DNA of 64,000 nt from Candidatus Providencia siddallii (GTDB lineage Bacteria > Pseudomonadota > Gammaproteobacteria > Enterobacterales > Enterobacteriaceae): contig NZ_OZ034688.1 of assembly GCF_964026685.1 (NCBI RefSeq), positions 620,001 through 684,000 of the forward strand. The letters are read 5' to 3'. The first letter of the stretch is position 1. The number at the start of each line of letters is the position of its first letter. The notes beneath the pieces are model-generated. The model was not told where the DNA came from and did no database searches. It saw nothing but the letters and a program-made list of their open reading frames with translations. Position numbers and translations under genes: made by a program. Positions 51,559 through 59,993 of this stretch are shown here, in pieces.

Positions 51559-51732
51559 ATGCTTATTTTAACCCGTAGAGTTGGAGAAACCCTTATGATA
51601 GGTGATGAAGTAGCAGTCACTGTTTTGGGTATAAAAGGAAATCAAGTTCGTATTGGTGTAAACGCACCAAAAGAAATTTCTGTTCATCGTGAAGAAATTT
51701 ATCAACGTATTCAGTCTGAAAAAAATAAATAA
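51559..51732 (+). CDS. csrA: Carbon storage regulator CsrA
   Basis: RNA-binding dimer that blocks translation at GGA motifs. The 57 residues begin [18 protein letters not shown] and continue with [19 protein letters not shown] then [14 protein letters not shown], nearly identical to the 61-residue E. coli protein; only the last residues differ. The RNA-contacting Leu4 and Arg44 regions are kept. AAGGAG lies eight bases before the ATG. TATAAT at 51501-51506 may be its -10 box. Composition is GC-richer than surroundings. A terminator follows ten bases after the stop. Keeping a global regulator in such a reduced genome is notable. Confidence 0.97.
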   Translation: MLILTRRVGETLMIGDEVAVTVLGIKGNQVRIGVNAPKEISVHREEIYQRIQSEKNK

Positions 51733-51741
51733 ACAAAATAA

Positions 51742-51783
51742 CAATTTAAGCGTTCTAAATCAATAATGAACGCTTATTGTTTT
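51742..51783 (+). terminator. Terminator of csrA
   Basis: AAGCGTTC (51748-51755) pairs with GAACGCTT (51768-51775). It is extended after a two-base bulge by CAAT/ATTG, and followed by TTTTC. The GC-containing stem right after csrA makes a rho-independent terminator likely. Confidence 0.7.
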
Positions 51784-51821
51784 CTTGAAAATTATTTTTA
51801 TATTAAATGAATATAAAACAT

Positions 51822-51851
51822 TTGACTTATTATATATAAATAAATGATAAT
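51822..51851 (+). promoter_or_regulatory. Sigma-70 promoter of the tRNA-Ser/tRNA-Arg pair
   Basis: TTGACT (51822-51827, 5 of 6), an 18-base spacer and GATAAT (51846-51851, 5 of 6) lie about 43 bases before the first tRNA. It separates the tRNA pair from csrA transcription, which ends at the terminator just upstream. Confidence 0.65.
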
Positions 51852-51893
51852 ATACAAAATTTTTTAAAACAGATTGATATATACCAAATCTCA

Positions 51894-51981
51894 GGTGAGG
51901 TGGCCGAGTGGTTGAAGGCGCTCCCCTGCTAAGAGAGTATGCGAAAAAATCGCATCGAGGGTTCGAATCCCTCCCTCGCCG
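51894..51981 (+). tRNA. tRNA-Ser (GCU)
   Basis: A class II tRNA of 88 bases with acceptor GGTGAGG/CCTCGCC, D-loop GGCCGAGTGGTTGAAGGC and anticodon GCT (51928-51930). The long variable arm is TATGCGAAAAAATCGCAT and the T-arm GGGTTCGAATCCC. The anticodon stem CTCCC/GAGAG holds one C-A mismatch where E. coli has a full G-C pair. CCA is not encoded. Same position after csrA as E. coli serV. Confidence 0.96.
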
Positions 51982-52002
51982 TATTATCTTTATTTTTCAA
52001 AT

Positions 52003-52079
52003 GCATCCATAGCTCAGTTGGATAGAGTACTCGGCTACGAACCGAGCGGTCGGAGGTTCGAATCCTCCTGGATGCGCCA
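52003..52079 (+). tRNA. tRNA-Arg (ACG)
   Basis: Acceptor GCATCCA/TGGATGC, D-arm AGCTCAGTTGGATAGAG, anticodon ACG (52037-52039, A34 to be edited to inosine by TadA) and T-arm GGAGGTTCGAATCCTCC. It is nearly identical to E. coli argV, which also follows serV. CCA is encoded here, unlike the other tRNAs of the window. Confidence 0.97.
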
Positions 52080-52150
52080 TAAAATATAAATTTATACATA
52101 CAATTTTAAAATAAAAATCTAATAAAACAAAATATTCATAATAAAATTAT

Positions 52151-53716
52151 ATGTTTCCTGATATATCAAAAATAATATCATTATTAAAAGAAAATCCAGA
52201 AATTATAAATAATATAAAACGTGGTATTGAACGCGAAACTTTGAGAATTACTACAAAAGGAAGTATTTCAAAAAATATTCATCCTAAAGAATTAGGTCAA
52301 CCATTAACGCACAAATGGATAACAACAGATTTTGCAGAATCTTTACTTGAATTTATAACACCTGCTAATAATAATATTAAATATAATTTAGCTTTTTTAA
52401 AAGATCTACATCGTTATACAGCTCTAAATCTAAAAAATGAAAGAATGTGGCCTTTAAGTATACCTTGTTTTATCAAAAATAATGATAGCATTAAAATTGC
52501 TCAATATGGTTCTTCTAATTTAGGACGTTTTAAAACAATTTATCGTGAAGGTCTTAAAAATCGATATGGGGCACTAATGCAATTAATATCTGGTATTCAT
52601 TACAATTTTTCATTACCTGTAGAATTCTGGAAAATAAAACAATTTTCAAATAACATAATATATAAAAAAGAAGAAATTTCTGAGAATTATTTACACTTAA
52701 TTAGAAATTATTATAGATTTGGTTGGATAATTTCTTATCTATTCGGTGCATCACCAATGATTTGGAAAAGTTTTATAAAAAATAAAAATATAAAAAAATA
52801 TTTTTATAAAGAAAAAGATTTTTTTTACTATTTTCCTTATGCTACTTCATTAAGAATAAGCGATTTTGGCTATACAAATAATTTTCAAAAAAAACTAAAT
52901 ATTAAATTCAATAATTTAGATAATTACATATCTAGTGTTAAAAAAGCACTTTGCAATTTATCTCCTAATTTTAAAAAATTAGGTATAAAAAAAAATGATA
53001 AATATATCCAATTAAATGCAAATATATTACAAATAGAAAACGAATTATATACACAAATTCGACCAAAACAAACTATAAAACATAATGAATTACAATTACA
53101 AGCTTTACTAAAACGCGGTATAGAATACATTGAAGTTAGAACACTTGATATTAATCCTTTTAGCTCAATTGGCATTAATGAAACACAAGCAAGTTTTATT
53201 GAGCTATTTTTAGTATGGTGTGCATTAGCAGATGAACCAAAAATAGAAAATAAAGAACTTAATTATTATAATCAAAATTGGAACCGAATAATTTTAGAAG
53301 GAAAAAAACCAAAACAAATAATTAATATAAATAATAAACAAAAGCCACTAATAACAGTGTGTAAACAATTAATTAATAACTTAATAGATATAGCAAAAAT
53401 ATTTGATATATCTTATAATACTGATATATATCAAAGTACATGCTTTAAAATTATTGAAATGATTAAAGATCCAAGATTAACATATTCTTCATTAATACTA
53501 AATGAAATTTTAGAAAAAGGAATTAATAAATTTGGACTAGAATTATCTGAAAAATATTTCAAACAATTAACAAAAGAACCTTATGAAGTAATTACAAAAA
53601 AACAATTCGAAATTGCTAAAATAAAATCTATAAAAAAACAATTAAAAATAGAAAAAAATGAAAATAAAACTTTTGAAGAATACTTAAACATATATTCATC
53701 ACGTTTAAATTCATAA
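52151..53716 (+). CDS. gshA: Glutamate-cysteine ligase
   Basis: First and limiting step of glutathione synthesis: joins glutamate to cysteine using ATP. The 521 residues (E. coli 518) carry RGIERETLRITTKGSIS, TDFAESLLEFITP, YREGLKNRYGALMQLISGIHYNFSLP and GASPMIWKSF. They also carry IQLNANILQIENELYTQIRPK and GIEYIEVRTLDINPFSSIGI. gshB would be needed to finish glutathione. luxS follows after 30 bases, the enterobacterial arrangement. Confidence 0.95.
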   Translation: MFPDISKIISLLKENPEIINNIKRGIERETLRITTKGSISKNIHPKELGQPLTHKWITTDFAESLLEFITPANNNIKYNLAFLKDLHRYTALNLKNERMWPLSIPCFIKNNDSIKIAQYGSSNLGRFKTIYREGLKNRYGALMQLISGIHYNFSLPVEFWKIKQFSNNIIYKKEEISENYLHLIRNYYRFGWIISYLFGASPMIWKSFIKNKNIKKYFYKEKDFFYYFPYATSLRISDFGYTNNFQKKLNIKFNNLDNYISSVKKALCNLSPNFKKLGIKKNDKYIQLNANILQIENELYTQIRPKQTIKHNELQLQALLKRGIEYIEVRTLDINPFSSIGINETQASFIELFLVWCALADEPKIENKELNYYNQNWNRIILEGKKPKQIININNKQKPLITVCKQLINNLIDIAKIFDISYNTDIYQSTCFKIIEMIKDPRLTYSSLILNEILEKGINKFGLELSEKYFKQLTKEPYEVITKKQFEIAKIKSIKKQLKIEKNENKTFEEYLNIYSSRLNS

Positions 53717-53746
53717 TAATTATTTTATAACGTTACTAATTATAAC

Positions 53747-54238
53747 ATGACTACATTAAATAGTTTCATTATAAACCATTCTAGTATGAAAGCTCCTGCT
53801 GTTCGTATAGATAAAACATTAAAAACACCAAATAATGATATTATAACTATATATGATTTACGTTTTGTAAAACCTAATAAAGAAATAATGCCAGAAGCAG
53901 GTGTTCATACAATAGAACATTTATTTGCTAATTACATGCGTAATTATATTAATGATAATAATATTAAAATTATTGACATATCTCCAATGGGATGTAGAAC
54001 AGGTTTTTATATGAGTCTAATTGGATATCTAAAAGAAAAAAAAATAATCTCTGCATGGAAAAAATCAATGGAAAACATCTTATTAATACAAAAACAAAAA
54101 AAAATACCAGAATTAAATATTTATCAATGTGGATCATATAAAATGCATTCTCTAAAAGAAGCAAAACAAATAGCATATGATATTTTAAAAAAAGGTATAC
54201 AAATTAATAAAAATATAGATTTAATTATAAATTTATAA
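53747..54238 (+). CDS. luxS: S-ribosylhomocysteine lyase
   Basis: Splits S-ribosylhomocysteine into homocysteine and DPD, the AI-2 precursor, as part of methyl-cycle recycling. The metal site is complete: HTIEHLFA (two His) and the Cys in YQCGSYKMHS. The catalytic Cys in SPMGCRTGFYMSLIG and the Glu in the HTIEH helix are present. The 163 residues (E. coli 171) lack only the C-terminal tail. In an endosymbiont its role is more likely detoxification of SAH products than signalling (inference); it would need Pfs/Mtn elsewhere. Confidence 0.95.
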   Translation: MTTLNSFIINHSSMKAPAVRIDKTLKTPNNDIITIYDLRFVKPNKEIMPEAGVHTIEHLFANYMRNYINDNNIKIIDISPMGCRTGFYMSLIGYLKEKKIISAWKKSMENILLIQKQKKIPELNIYQCGSYKMHSLKEAKQIAYDILKKGIQINKNIDLIINL

Positions 54239-54426
54239 TAAATAATCTATTAAATTAAATTTAATTATAAATTAATATAATACAAAATAAAACGTATAAT
54301 AAATTTATATTATAAATAAATATTTAATACTAATAAAATTAATTTTTATTTATATTATTAAAATTAATAATTTAAAAAATTTATAAAAATAAAAAAATTA
54401 TATATAAATAACAACTAAAACAATAT

Positions 54427-55773
54427 ATGTTTAATAACTTAACTAAAAAATTATCATTTATTTTAAATAAAATAAGCACACATGGACGTATCACCGAAGA
54501 TAATATAAAAAATACATTACGCGAAATTCAAATAACTTTATTAGAAGCAGATGTATCATTACAAGTAGTACGTGATTTCATTAAAAAAATAAAAAAAAAT
54601 GCTATAGGGCAAAATATTAATAAAAGCCTAACACCAGGACAAGAATTTATTAAATTAGTTAAATATGAATTAATAAAAATAATGGGTGAAAAAAATAATG
54701 AATTACAATTATCTCATAAACCACCAATTCCTATATTAATAATAGGTTTACCTGGTGCCGGTAAAACTATAACTACTGCAAAAATAGGTAATTTTTTAAA
54801 AAAACAAAACAAAAAAATATTAATTGCCTCAACTGATATATATCGTCCAGCGGCAATAGAACAATTAGAAAAGTTATCAAAAATTATAAAAATTGATTTT
54901 TTTCAATCAAATAAAAAAGAAAATCCAACATTAATAACACAAAAAGCATTAAAATATGCACATGTTAAATTTTATGATATATTACTTATAGATACTACTG
55001 GTGTATTACATACTAATAAAACAATTATAAGTGAAATAAAAAAAATTCATTCCATACTAAAACCGGCAGAAACTTTATTTGTTATGGATGCTATGACAGG
55101 TCAAGATACTGCAAATATATCGAAAACTTTTAATAAAACATTAGAATTAACCGGAATTATTTTAACTAAAATAGACGGAGATGTACGAGGTGGAGCGGCA
55201 TTATCAATAACTTCTATTACTGGTAAACCAATAAAATTTTTAGGTACAGGAGAAAAAATTAATGATTTAGAAATATTCCATCCTGAACGAATTGTTTCTA
55301 ATATGCTTGGATCAAAAAATCTTTCTATTTTATTAAAAGAAATTGAAAATGAAGTTAAAAAAAATAAAAATAAAAAATTAAATAAAGAACTAAATGATAA
55401 AAATTTTAATTTAAACGATTTTTTAAAACAATTAAAACAAATGCAAAATTTAGGAGGAATAAGTAATATAATAAATAACATACCAAATATACAACAACTA
55501 CCAAATACTTTTAAACCGCTGTTAAATAATAAAATGTTAAAACGTATGGAAGCAATAATTAATTCAATGACATATAAAGAACGTGAAAATCCTATTATTA
55601 TCAATGGATCACGTAAACGTCGTATTGCATTTGGTTCTGGAGCAAGCATACAAGAAATAAATTACTTATTAAAACAATTTAATAATATGCAAAAAATAAT
55701 AAAAAAAATCAAAAAAATTGGACTAAAAAAAATGTTTTCAGGAATAAAAAAAATAATGCATATTAATTTTTAA
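54427..55773 (+). CDS. ffh: Signal recognition particle protein Ffh
   Basis: GTPase that, with 4.5S RNA, targets inner-membrane proteins to FtsY and SecYEG. The 448 residues (E. coli 453) show the N domain, then the G domain with G1 GLPGAGKTITTAK, DTTGVLHTNK at G3, TKIDGDVRGGAALS at G4 and GTGEKINDLEIFHPERI. The Met-rich M domain has RKRRIAFGSGASIQEINYLLKQF, which binds the RNA. G3 is slightly changed (usual DTAGR). rpsP follows, as in E. coli. Confidence 0.95.
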   Translation: MFNNLTKKLSFILNKISTHGRITEDNIKNTLREIQITLLEADVSLQVVRDFIKKIKKNAIGQNINKSLTPGQEFIKLVKYELIKIMGEKNNELQLSHKPPIPILIIGLPGAGKTITTAKIGNFLKKQNKKILIASTDIYRPAAIEQLEKLSKIIKIDFFQSNKKENPTLITQKALKYAHVKFYDILLIDTTGVLHTNKTIISEIKKIHSILKPAETLFVMDAMTGQDTANISKTFNKTLELTGIILTKIDGDVRGGAALSITSITGKPIKFLGTGEKINDLEIFHPERIVSNMLGSKNLSILLKEIENEVKKNKNKKLNKELNDKNFNLNDFLKQLKQMQNLGGISNIINNIPNIQQLPNTFKPLLNNKMLKRMEAIINSMTYKERENPIIINGSRKRRIAFGSGASIQEINYLLKQFNNMQKIIKKIKKIGLKKMFSGIKKIMHINF

Positions 55774-55866
55774 AAAAAACAATAATAATAACAATTAAAA
55801 TTTTTTAATTGATTTCTTTAAAAATATTAGTAATATTGTTTTTTTATTTATAAGAGATTATTAATT

Positions 55867-56124
55867 ATGGTAACAATTCGTTTATCTTTAATTGGGAAAA
55901 AAAAACACCCATTTTATAAAATTATAGTAACAGATAATAGACATGCACGTGATGGACGTTTTATAGAACGTGTTGGATTTTTTAACCCTATAGCTACTAG
56001 TAAAGAAGAAAAATTACGTTTAAATTTAGATAGAATCAAACATTGAATTAACTTAGGTGCAACAACATCTATTCGAATAAAACAATTAATAAAAGAAGCA
56101 AAAAAATCAACTAATAATGAATAA
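55867..56124 (+). CDS. rpsP: 30S ribosomal protein S16, with UGA (Trp)
   Basis: Assembly protein of the small subunit, 85 residues (E. coli 82). [36 protein letters not shown] and LNLDRIKH are followed by UGA (56044-56046) and INLGATTS. E. coli has RIAHWVGQGATIS, so the UGA is Trp. In the standard code this essential gene would be cut at 59 residues, one of the strongest arguments for the new code. Its end overlaps the rimM start. It heads the rpsP-rimM-trmD-rplS operon. Confidence 0.95.
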
Positions 56125-56668
56125 TAAAAATAAAATACTACAACCTAATAATCTAATTATTGTTGGTAAATTCGGTTCTCCATATAGTATAAAAGGCTGG
56201 ATTAATTTTTTTTCTTTTACAGAAAAACCAAAAAATATATTTTATTATAAACCTTGGTTTATAAAACAAAAAAACATATGGAAACCTATTCCAATTGAAA
56301 ACTGAAAAATTTTTAAAAAAAAAATCATTATAAAATTAGATGAAATAAATGATAGAAATAAAGCAGCACTTTTTACAAACATTAAAATTTTTGTTGACTG
56401 TAATAATTTTACTAAATTAAATAATGAATATTATTGAAAAGATTTAATAGGATGCAAAGTAACAACTTTAACAAAACATGATATCGGGATTGTTAAAGAT
56501 ATAATAGAAACTAATTCAAATGATGTATTAATAATAAAAACAAACATTAAAAATTATAAAAAAAAAGATATTTTAATACCTTTTCTTAAAAAAATAATTA
56601 TAAAAATTGATATAGATTTAAAACTAATAACAATAGATTGGGATATTAATCTTTTAAAATATAACTAA
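56117..56668 (+). CDS. rimM: Ribosome maturation factor RimM, with two UGA (Trp)
   Basis: Binds S19 and helps mature the 30S head. The 183 residues (E. coli 182) carry [20 protein letters not shown] and [16 protein letters not shown] at 56303-56305 matches Trp in E. coli LESWKHH. The PRC-barrel domain starts EYY-UGA-KDLIGC (56435-56437), where E. coli has [24 protein letters not shown] and a late DWD follow. Other Trp in the gene are TGG, so both codons are used side by side. The start overlaps the end of rpsP by eight bases. Confidence 0.93.
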
Positions 56669-56682
56669 ATAAAATATATAAA

Positions 56683-57435
56683 ATGTTTATTAATATAATT
56701 AGCTTATTTCCAGAAATGTTTAAAGCAATAACAAAATATGGTGTAACTTCTAAAGCAGTAAAAAATAAATTATTAAAAATAGAGTTTTTTAACCCTAGAA
56801 ATTTTACTAAAGATAAACATAAAACTGTTGATGACCGACCATATGGCGGAGGTCCAGGTATGTTAATGATGGTAAAACCTTTAAAAAAAGCAATAAACTT
56901 AGCAAAAACTAAGCTTGGTGCAAATACAAAAGTATTTTATCTTTCACCTCAAGGAAAAATATTAAACCAAAATATAATTTATAAAATAATAAAATTAAAA
57001 AAAATTATTCTTGTTTGCGGACGTTATAAAGGAATTGATGAACGATTTATTCAAACAGAAATAAATGAAGAATTATCAATAGGAGATTATATATTAACGG
57101 GTGGTGAATTAGCAGCAATGGTACTAATAGATTCACTTTCTAGATTTATTCCTGGAACTTTAAATCATAAAAATTCAGCTTTTCAAGATTCTTTTTCTAA
57201 TGGGTTATTAGATTGCCCACAATACACTAGACCAAGAATATTAAACGGGATAAAAGTACCTGACGTTATTTTATCAGGAAATCATTTAAAAATAAATATT
57301 TGGAAAATGAAACAGTCACTTGGACGCACTTGGTTAAAAAAACCAGAACTTTTAAAAAAAATAAAATTAACTAATAACCAAAAGTTATTACTAAATGAAT
57401 TTCAAAAAGAATATTATGAACAACAAATAAATTAA
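56683..57435 (+). CDS. trmD: tRNA (guanine-N1-)-methyltransferase
   Basis: Makes m1G37 in tRNAs, which prevents +1 frameshifting. The 250 residues (E. coli 255) have the trefoil-knot SAM site: [22 protein letters not shown] and [45 protein letters not shown] and the C-terminal [20 protein letters not shown] are also present. Third gene of the rpsP operon. Confidence 0.96.
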   Translation: MFINIISLFPEMFKAITKYGVTSKAVKNKLLKIEFFNPRNFTKDKHKTVDDRPYGGGPGMLMMVKPLKKAINLAKTKLGANTKVFYLSPQGKILNQNIIYKIIKLKKIILVCGRYKGIDERFIQTEINEELSIGDYILTGGELAAMVLIDSLSRFIPGTLNHKNSAFQDSFSNGLLDCPQYTRPRILNGIKVPDVILSGNHLKINIWKMKQSLGRTWLKKPELLKKIKLTNNQKLLLNEFQKEYYEQQIN

Positions 57436-57477
57436 AAAATATTTTTTGTATAATAAAATAATTTTAATGAGACACTT

Positions 57478-57843
57478 ATGAATAATATTATAAATAATTT
57501 AGAAAAAGAACAAATTAAAAAAGAAATTCCTAAATTTCGTCAAGGAGATACAATTGAAGTTAAAATTTGGATTACAGAAGGTTCTAAAAAACGATTACAA
57601 TCATTTGAAGGAATAGTAATAGCTATCCGTAATAGATTATTACAATCTTCATTTACTGTTAGAAAAATTTCAAATAACGAAGGTGTTGAACGTATATTTC
57701 AAACATATTCACCAATAATAGATAGCATAAATATTATACGTTATGGTTCAGTTAGAAGATCTAAATTATATTATCTACGTAAACTTTCTGGTAAAGCTGC
57801 TCGCATTAAAGAACGATTAAAAAATATAAAAAATCAAAAATAA
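57478..57843 (+). CDS. rplS: 50S ribosomal protein L19
   Basis: Large-subunit protein at the 30S-50S interface; 121 residues against 115 in E. coli. [52 protein letters not shown] and [20 protein letters not shown] are clear. The C-terminal tail is longer and Lys-rich. Last gene of the operon; it faces bamD across about 270 A/T-rich bases with a weak hairpin at 58001-58036. Confidence 0.96.
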   Translation: MNNIINNLEKEQIKKEIPKFRQGDTIEVKIWITEGSKKRLQSFEGIVIAIRNRLLQSSFTVRKISNNEGVERIFQTYSPIIDSINIIRYGSVRRSKLYYLRKLSGKAARIKERLKNIKNQK

Positions 57844-58110
57844 AATAAATTAAATTTTACTTTTATAAAATTTATTATATGTAATTACTATAAAACTATT
57901 ATTTTTTAAAATATATAAAAATAAATAATTAAAAAAATAATCAATAAAATGAAGTATCAAAAAAAATAATTTAATTCATTATATAAATATTATTAATTAT
58001 TAGTTTTAAAAAAAATAATTTTTTCTAAAAAAACTATATAATATATTATTTTTTTTAAATATTAATCTTTATTTTTTTAAAAACTATATTATTAAAATAA
58101 TAAAATATCT

Positions 58111-58869
58111 TTAAAAATTTTTACTGTTATTTAATATAATATCAGATACTTTTTTAGATTCTTCAATTAAACCAATCTTTTCATAAGCAATTTTCATATA
58201 CTTTAATGCTTCAATTGTTGCTTTAGTAGATGGATAATCTTGTAACATTTGTTGCGAACGATTAATAACTGCAATATAAACACCTAACTTATTATAAAAT
58301 TTAATAACTGAAAGATCAAAATTTGCTAATCTATTTTTTAAATAAAACAATCTTTTAATAGCATCATTTGTATATAAACTTTCAGGAAAACTATAAATTA
58401 ATTGATTAAAATATTTAAATGCAAGATAAGCGTTTTTAGTATCTCTTTCATAATTTTTTTTAATATTAAAAATGTCATATAATACTTCATCATCTAAATC
58501 CATAGCAATTAAAGCACGCATATAAATAACATAATCAATATTAGGATGAGTTTGATTTAAATGTATAAAACGATCAATTACATCTATTGCCATTTGTAAT
58601 TCAAATGTTTTATAATAACAATAAATTAAATTTAATTGAATTTGATTATAATATGGGTTTAATGGATATCTATTATTCAAAAATTCAAAATCATTAATAG
58701 CAACTTTAAAATCATTATGATACATTTTTTTTTTAGCTGTATTATAAATTTTATTTATTGAATTATTATAAACAATTTTATTTGTACTAACACATCCAGA
58801 AAAAACAATAAAAATTATAAAAAATATTATAAAATATTTTTTATATAAAAAAATATATTGTTTATTCAT
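58111..58869 (-). CDS. bamD: Outer-membrane assembly lipoprotein BamD
   Basis: Essential lipoprotein of the Bam complex together with BamA. The signal segment ends FIVFSGC-VSTNK, a lipobox with Cys near residue 26. Tandem TPR helices follow: YNTAKKKMYHNDFKVAINDF, LNNRYPLNPYYNQIQLNLIY and YKTFELQMAIDVIDRFI. RDTKNAYLAFKYFNQLIYSF, YFLKNRLA-like FYLKNRLANFDLSV and YPSTKATIEALKYMKIAYE complete the array. 252 residues, E. coli 245. Divergent from rluD, as in E. coli. Confidence 0.94.
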   Translation of the reverse strand: MNKQYIFLYKKYFIIFFIIFIVFSGCVSTNKIVYNNSINKIYNTAKKKMYHNDFKVAINDFEFLNNRYPLNPYYNQIQLNLIYCYYKTFELQMAIDVIDRFIHLNQTHPNIDYVIYMRALIAMDLDDEVLYDIFNIKKNYERDTKNAYLAFKYFNQLIYSFPESLYTNDAIKRLFYLKNRLANFDLSVIKFYNKLGVYIAVINRSQQMLQDYPSTKATIEALKYMKIAYEKIGLIEESKKVSDIILNNSKNF

Positions 58870-58953
58870 TTAAACCTTATTTCCAAATAAAAACAATTAT
58901 ATATTATATAATATATAATTAAATTAAAAATTAAAAAATAAATTATTTAATAT

Positions 58954-59922
58954 ATGCAAAAAACAGAATTTAATACAATTATTAATAATTTACAAGTTAA
59001 AACTCGTTTAGATCATACTTTAGTTAAATTATTACCTTCTTTTTCTAGAACTAAAATAAAAAAACTAATATTATTAAATAAAGTAAAAATTAACGACAAA
59101 ATTATTAATAAACCAAAAAAATATATTTTAAATGGAGAAAAAATTTCAATAAATTTTTTCTGTGAAAAAAAAACATCTTATTTAAAACCACAAAATATTA
59201 CACTTAATATTATTTTTGAAGACAATGATATACTTGTTATAAATAAACCAGACAATCTAATTGTACATCCTGGAGTTAATAATTCAGAAAATACAATTTT
59301 AAATGCATTATTATATCATTATCCAAAATCAATTAATATACCAAGAGCAGGAATAGTACATCGTTTAGATAAAAATACAACAGGTTTAATGATAATAGCA
59401 AAAAACATTCCATCTTATAGATATTTGATTAATTCTTTACAATTAAAACAAATTACACGCGAATACGAAGCTATAGTATCAGGAAAAATTATTACTGGTG
59501 GTTCAATTAATAAACCAATCTCACGTCATCCAATAAAAAGAACACAAATGTCTGTTAATAAAAATGGCAAACAAGCTATTACACATTATCGTATAATAGA
59601 ACATTTCAGAATACATACTAGATTACTTGTACGATTAGAAACAGGAAGAACACACCAAATTCTTGTTCATATGGCTCATATTAATCATCCATTATTAGGA
59701 AAATCATTATATAATAATAAACAATATTTAAATAAAAAAAACAATAAATATCTAAAAGAAATAAATAATTTTAATAGACAAGCATTACATGCAATAAGAT
59801 TGCATTTTAATCATCCTACTTCAAAAAAAAGAATAAAATTATATGCATCTTTACCAGATGATATGATAAAACTTATAAAAAATTTAAAATATGATATGTA
59901 TTTAAATAAAAACAATATTTAA
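58954..59922 (+). CDS. rluD: 23S rRNA pseudouridine synthase D
   Basis: Makes pseudouridines 1911, 1915 and 1917 in helix 69 of 23S rRNA, needed for normal ribosome assembly. The 322 residues (E. coli 326) have an N-terminal S4-like domain with RLDHTLVKLLPSFSRTKIKKLI. The catalytic Asp is in GIVHRLDKNTTGLMIIAK, and LETGRTHQILVHMAHINHPLLG and RQALHAIRLHFNHP follow. yfiH, which usually lies between rluD and clpB, is missing. Confidence 0.96.
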   Translation: MQKTEFNTIINNLQVKTRLDHTLVKLLPSFSRTKIKKLILLNKVKINDKIINKPKKYILNGEKISINFFCEKKTSYLKPQNITLNIIFEDNDILVINKPDNLIVHPGVNNSENTILNALLYHYPKSINIPRAGIVHRLDKNTTGLMIIAKNIPSYRYLINSLQLKQITREYEAIVSGKIITGGSINKPISRHPIKRTQMSVNKNGKQAITHYRIIEHFRIHTRLLVRLETGRTHQILVHMAHINHPLLGKSLYNNKQYLNKKNNKYLKEINNFNRQALHAIRLHFNHPTSKKRIKLYASLPDDMIKLIKNLKYDMYLNKNNI

Positions 59923-59993
59923 AAAAAATATAAAATAACAAAATATTAATTTTATAAAAATAATAATTTAAATTTTAAAAAAAATGAAAAAAA

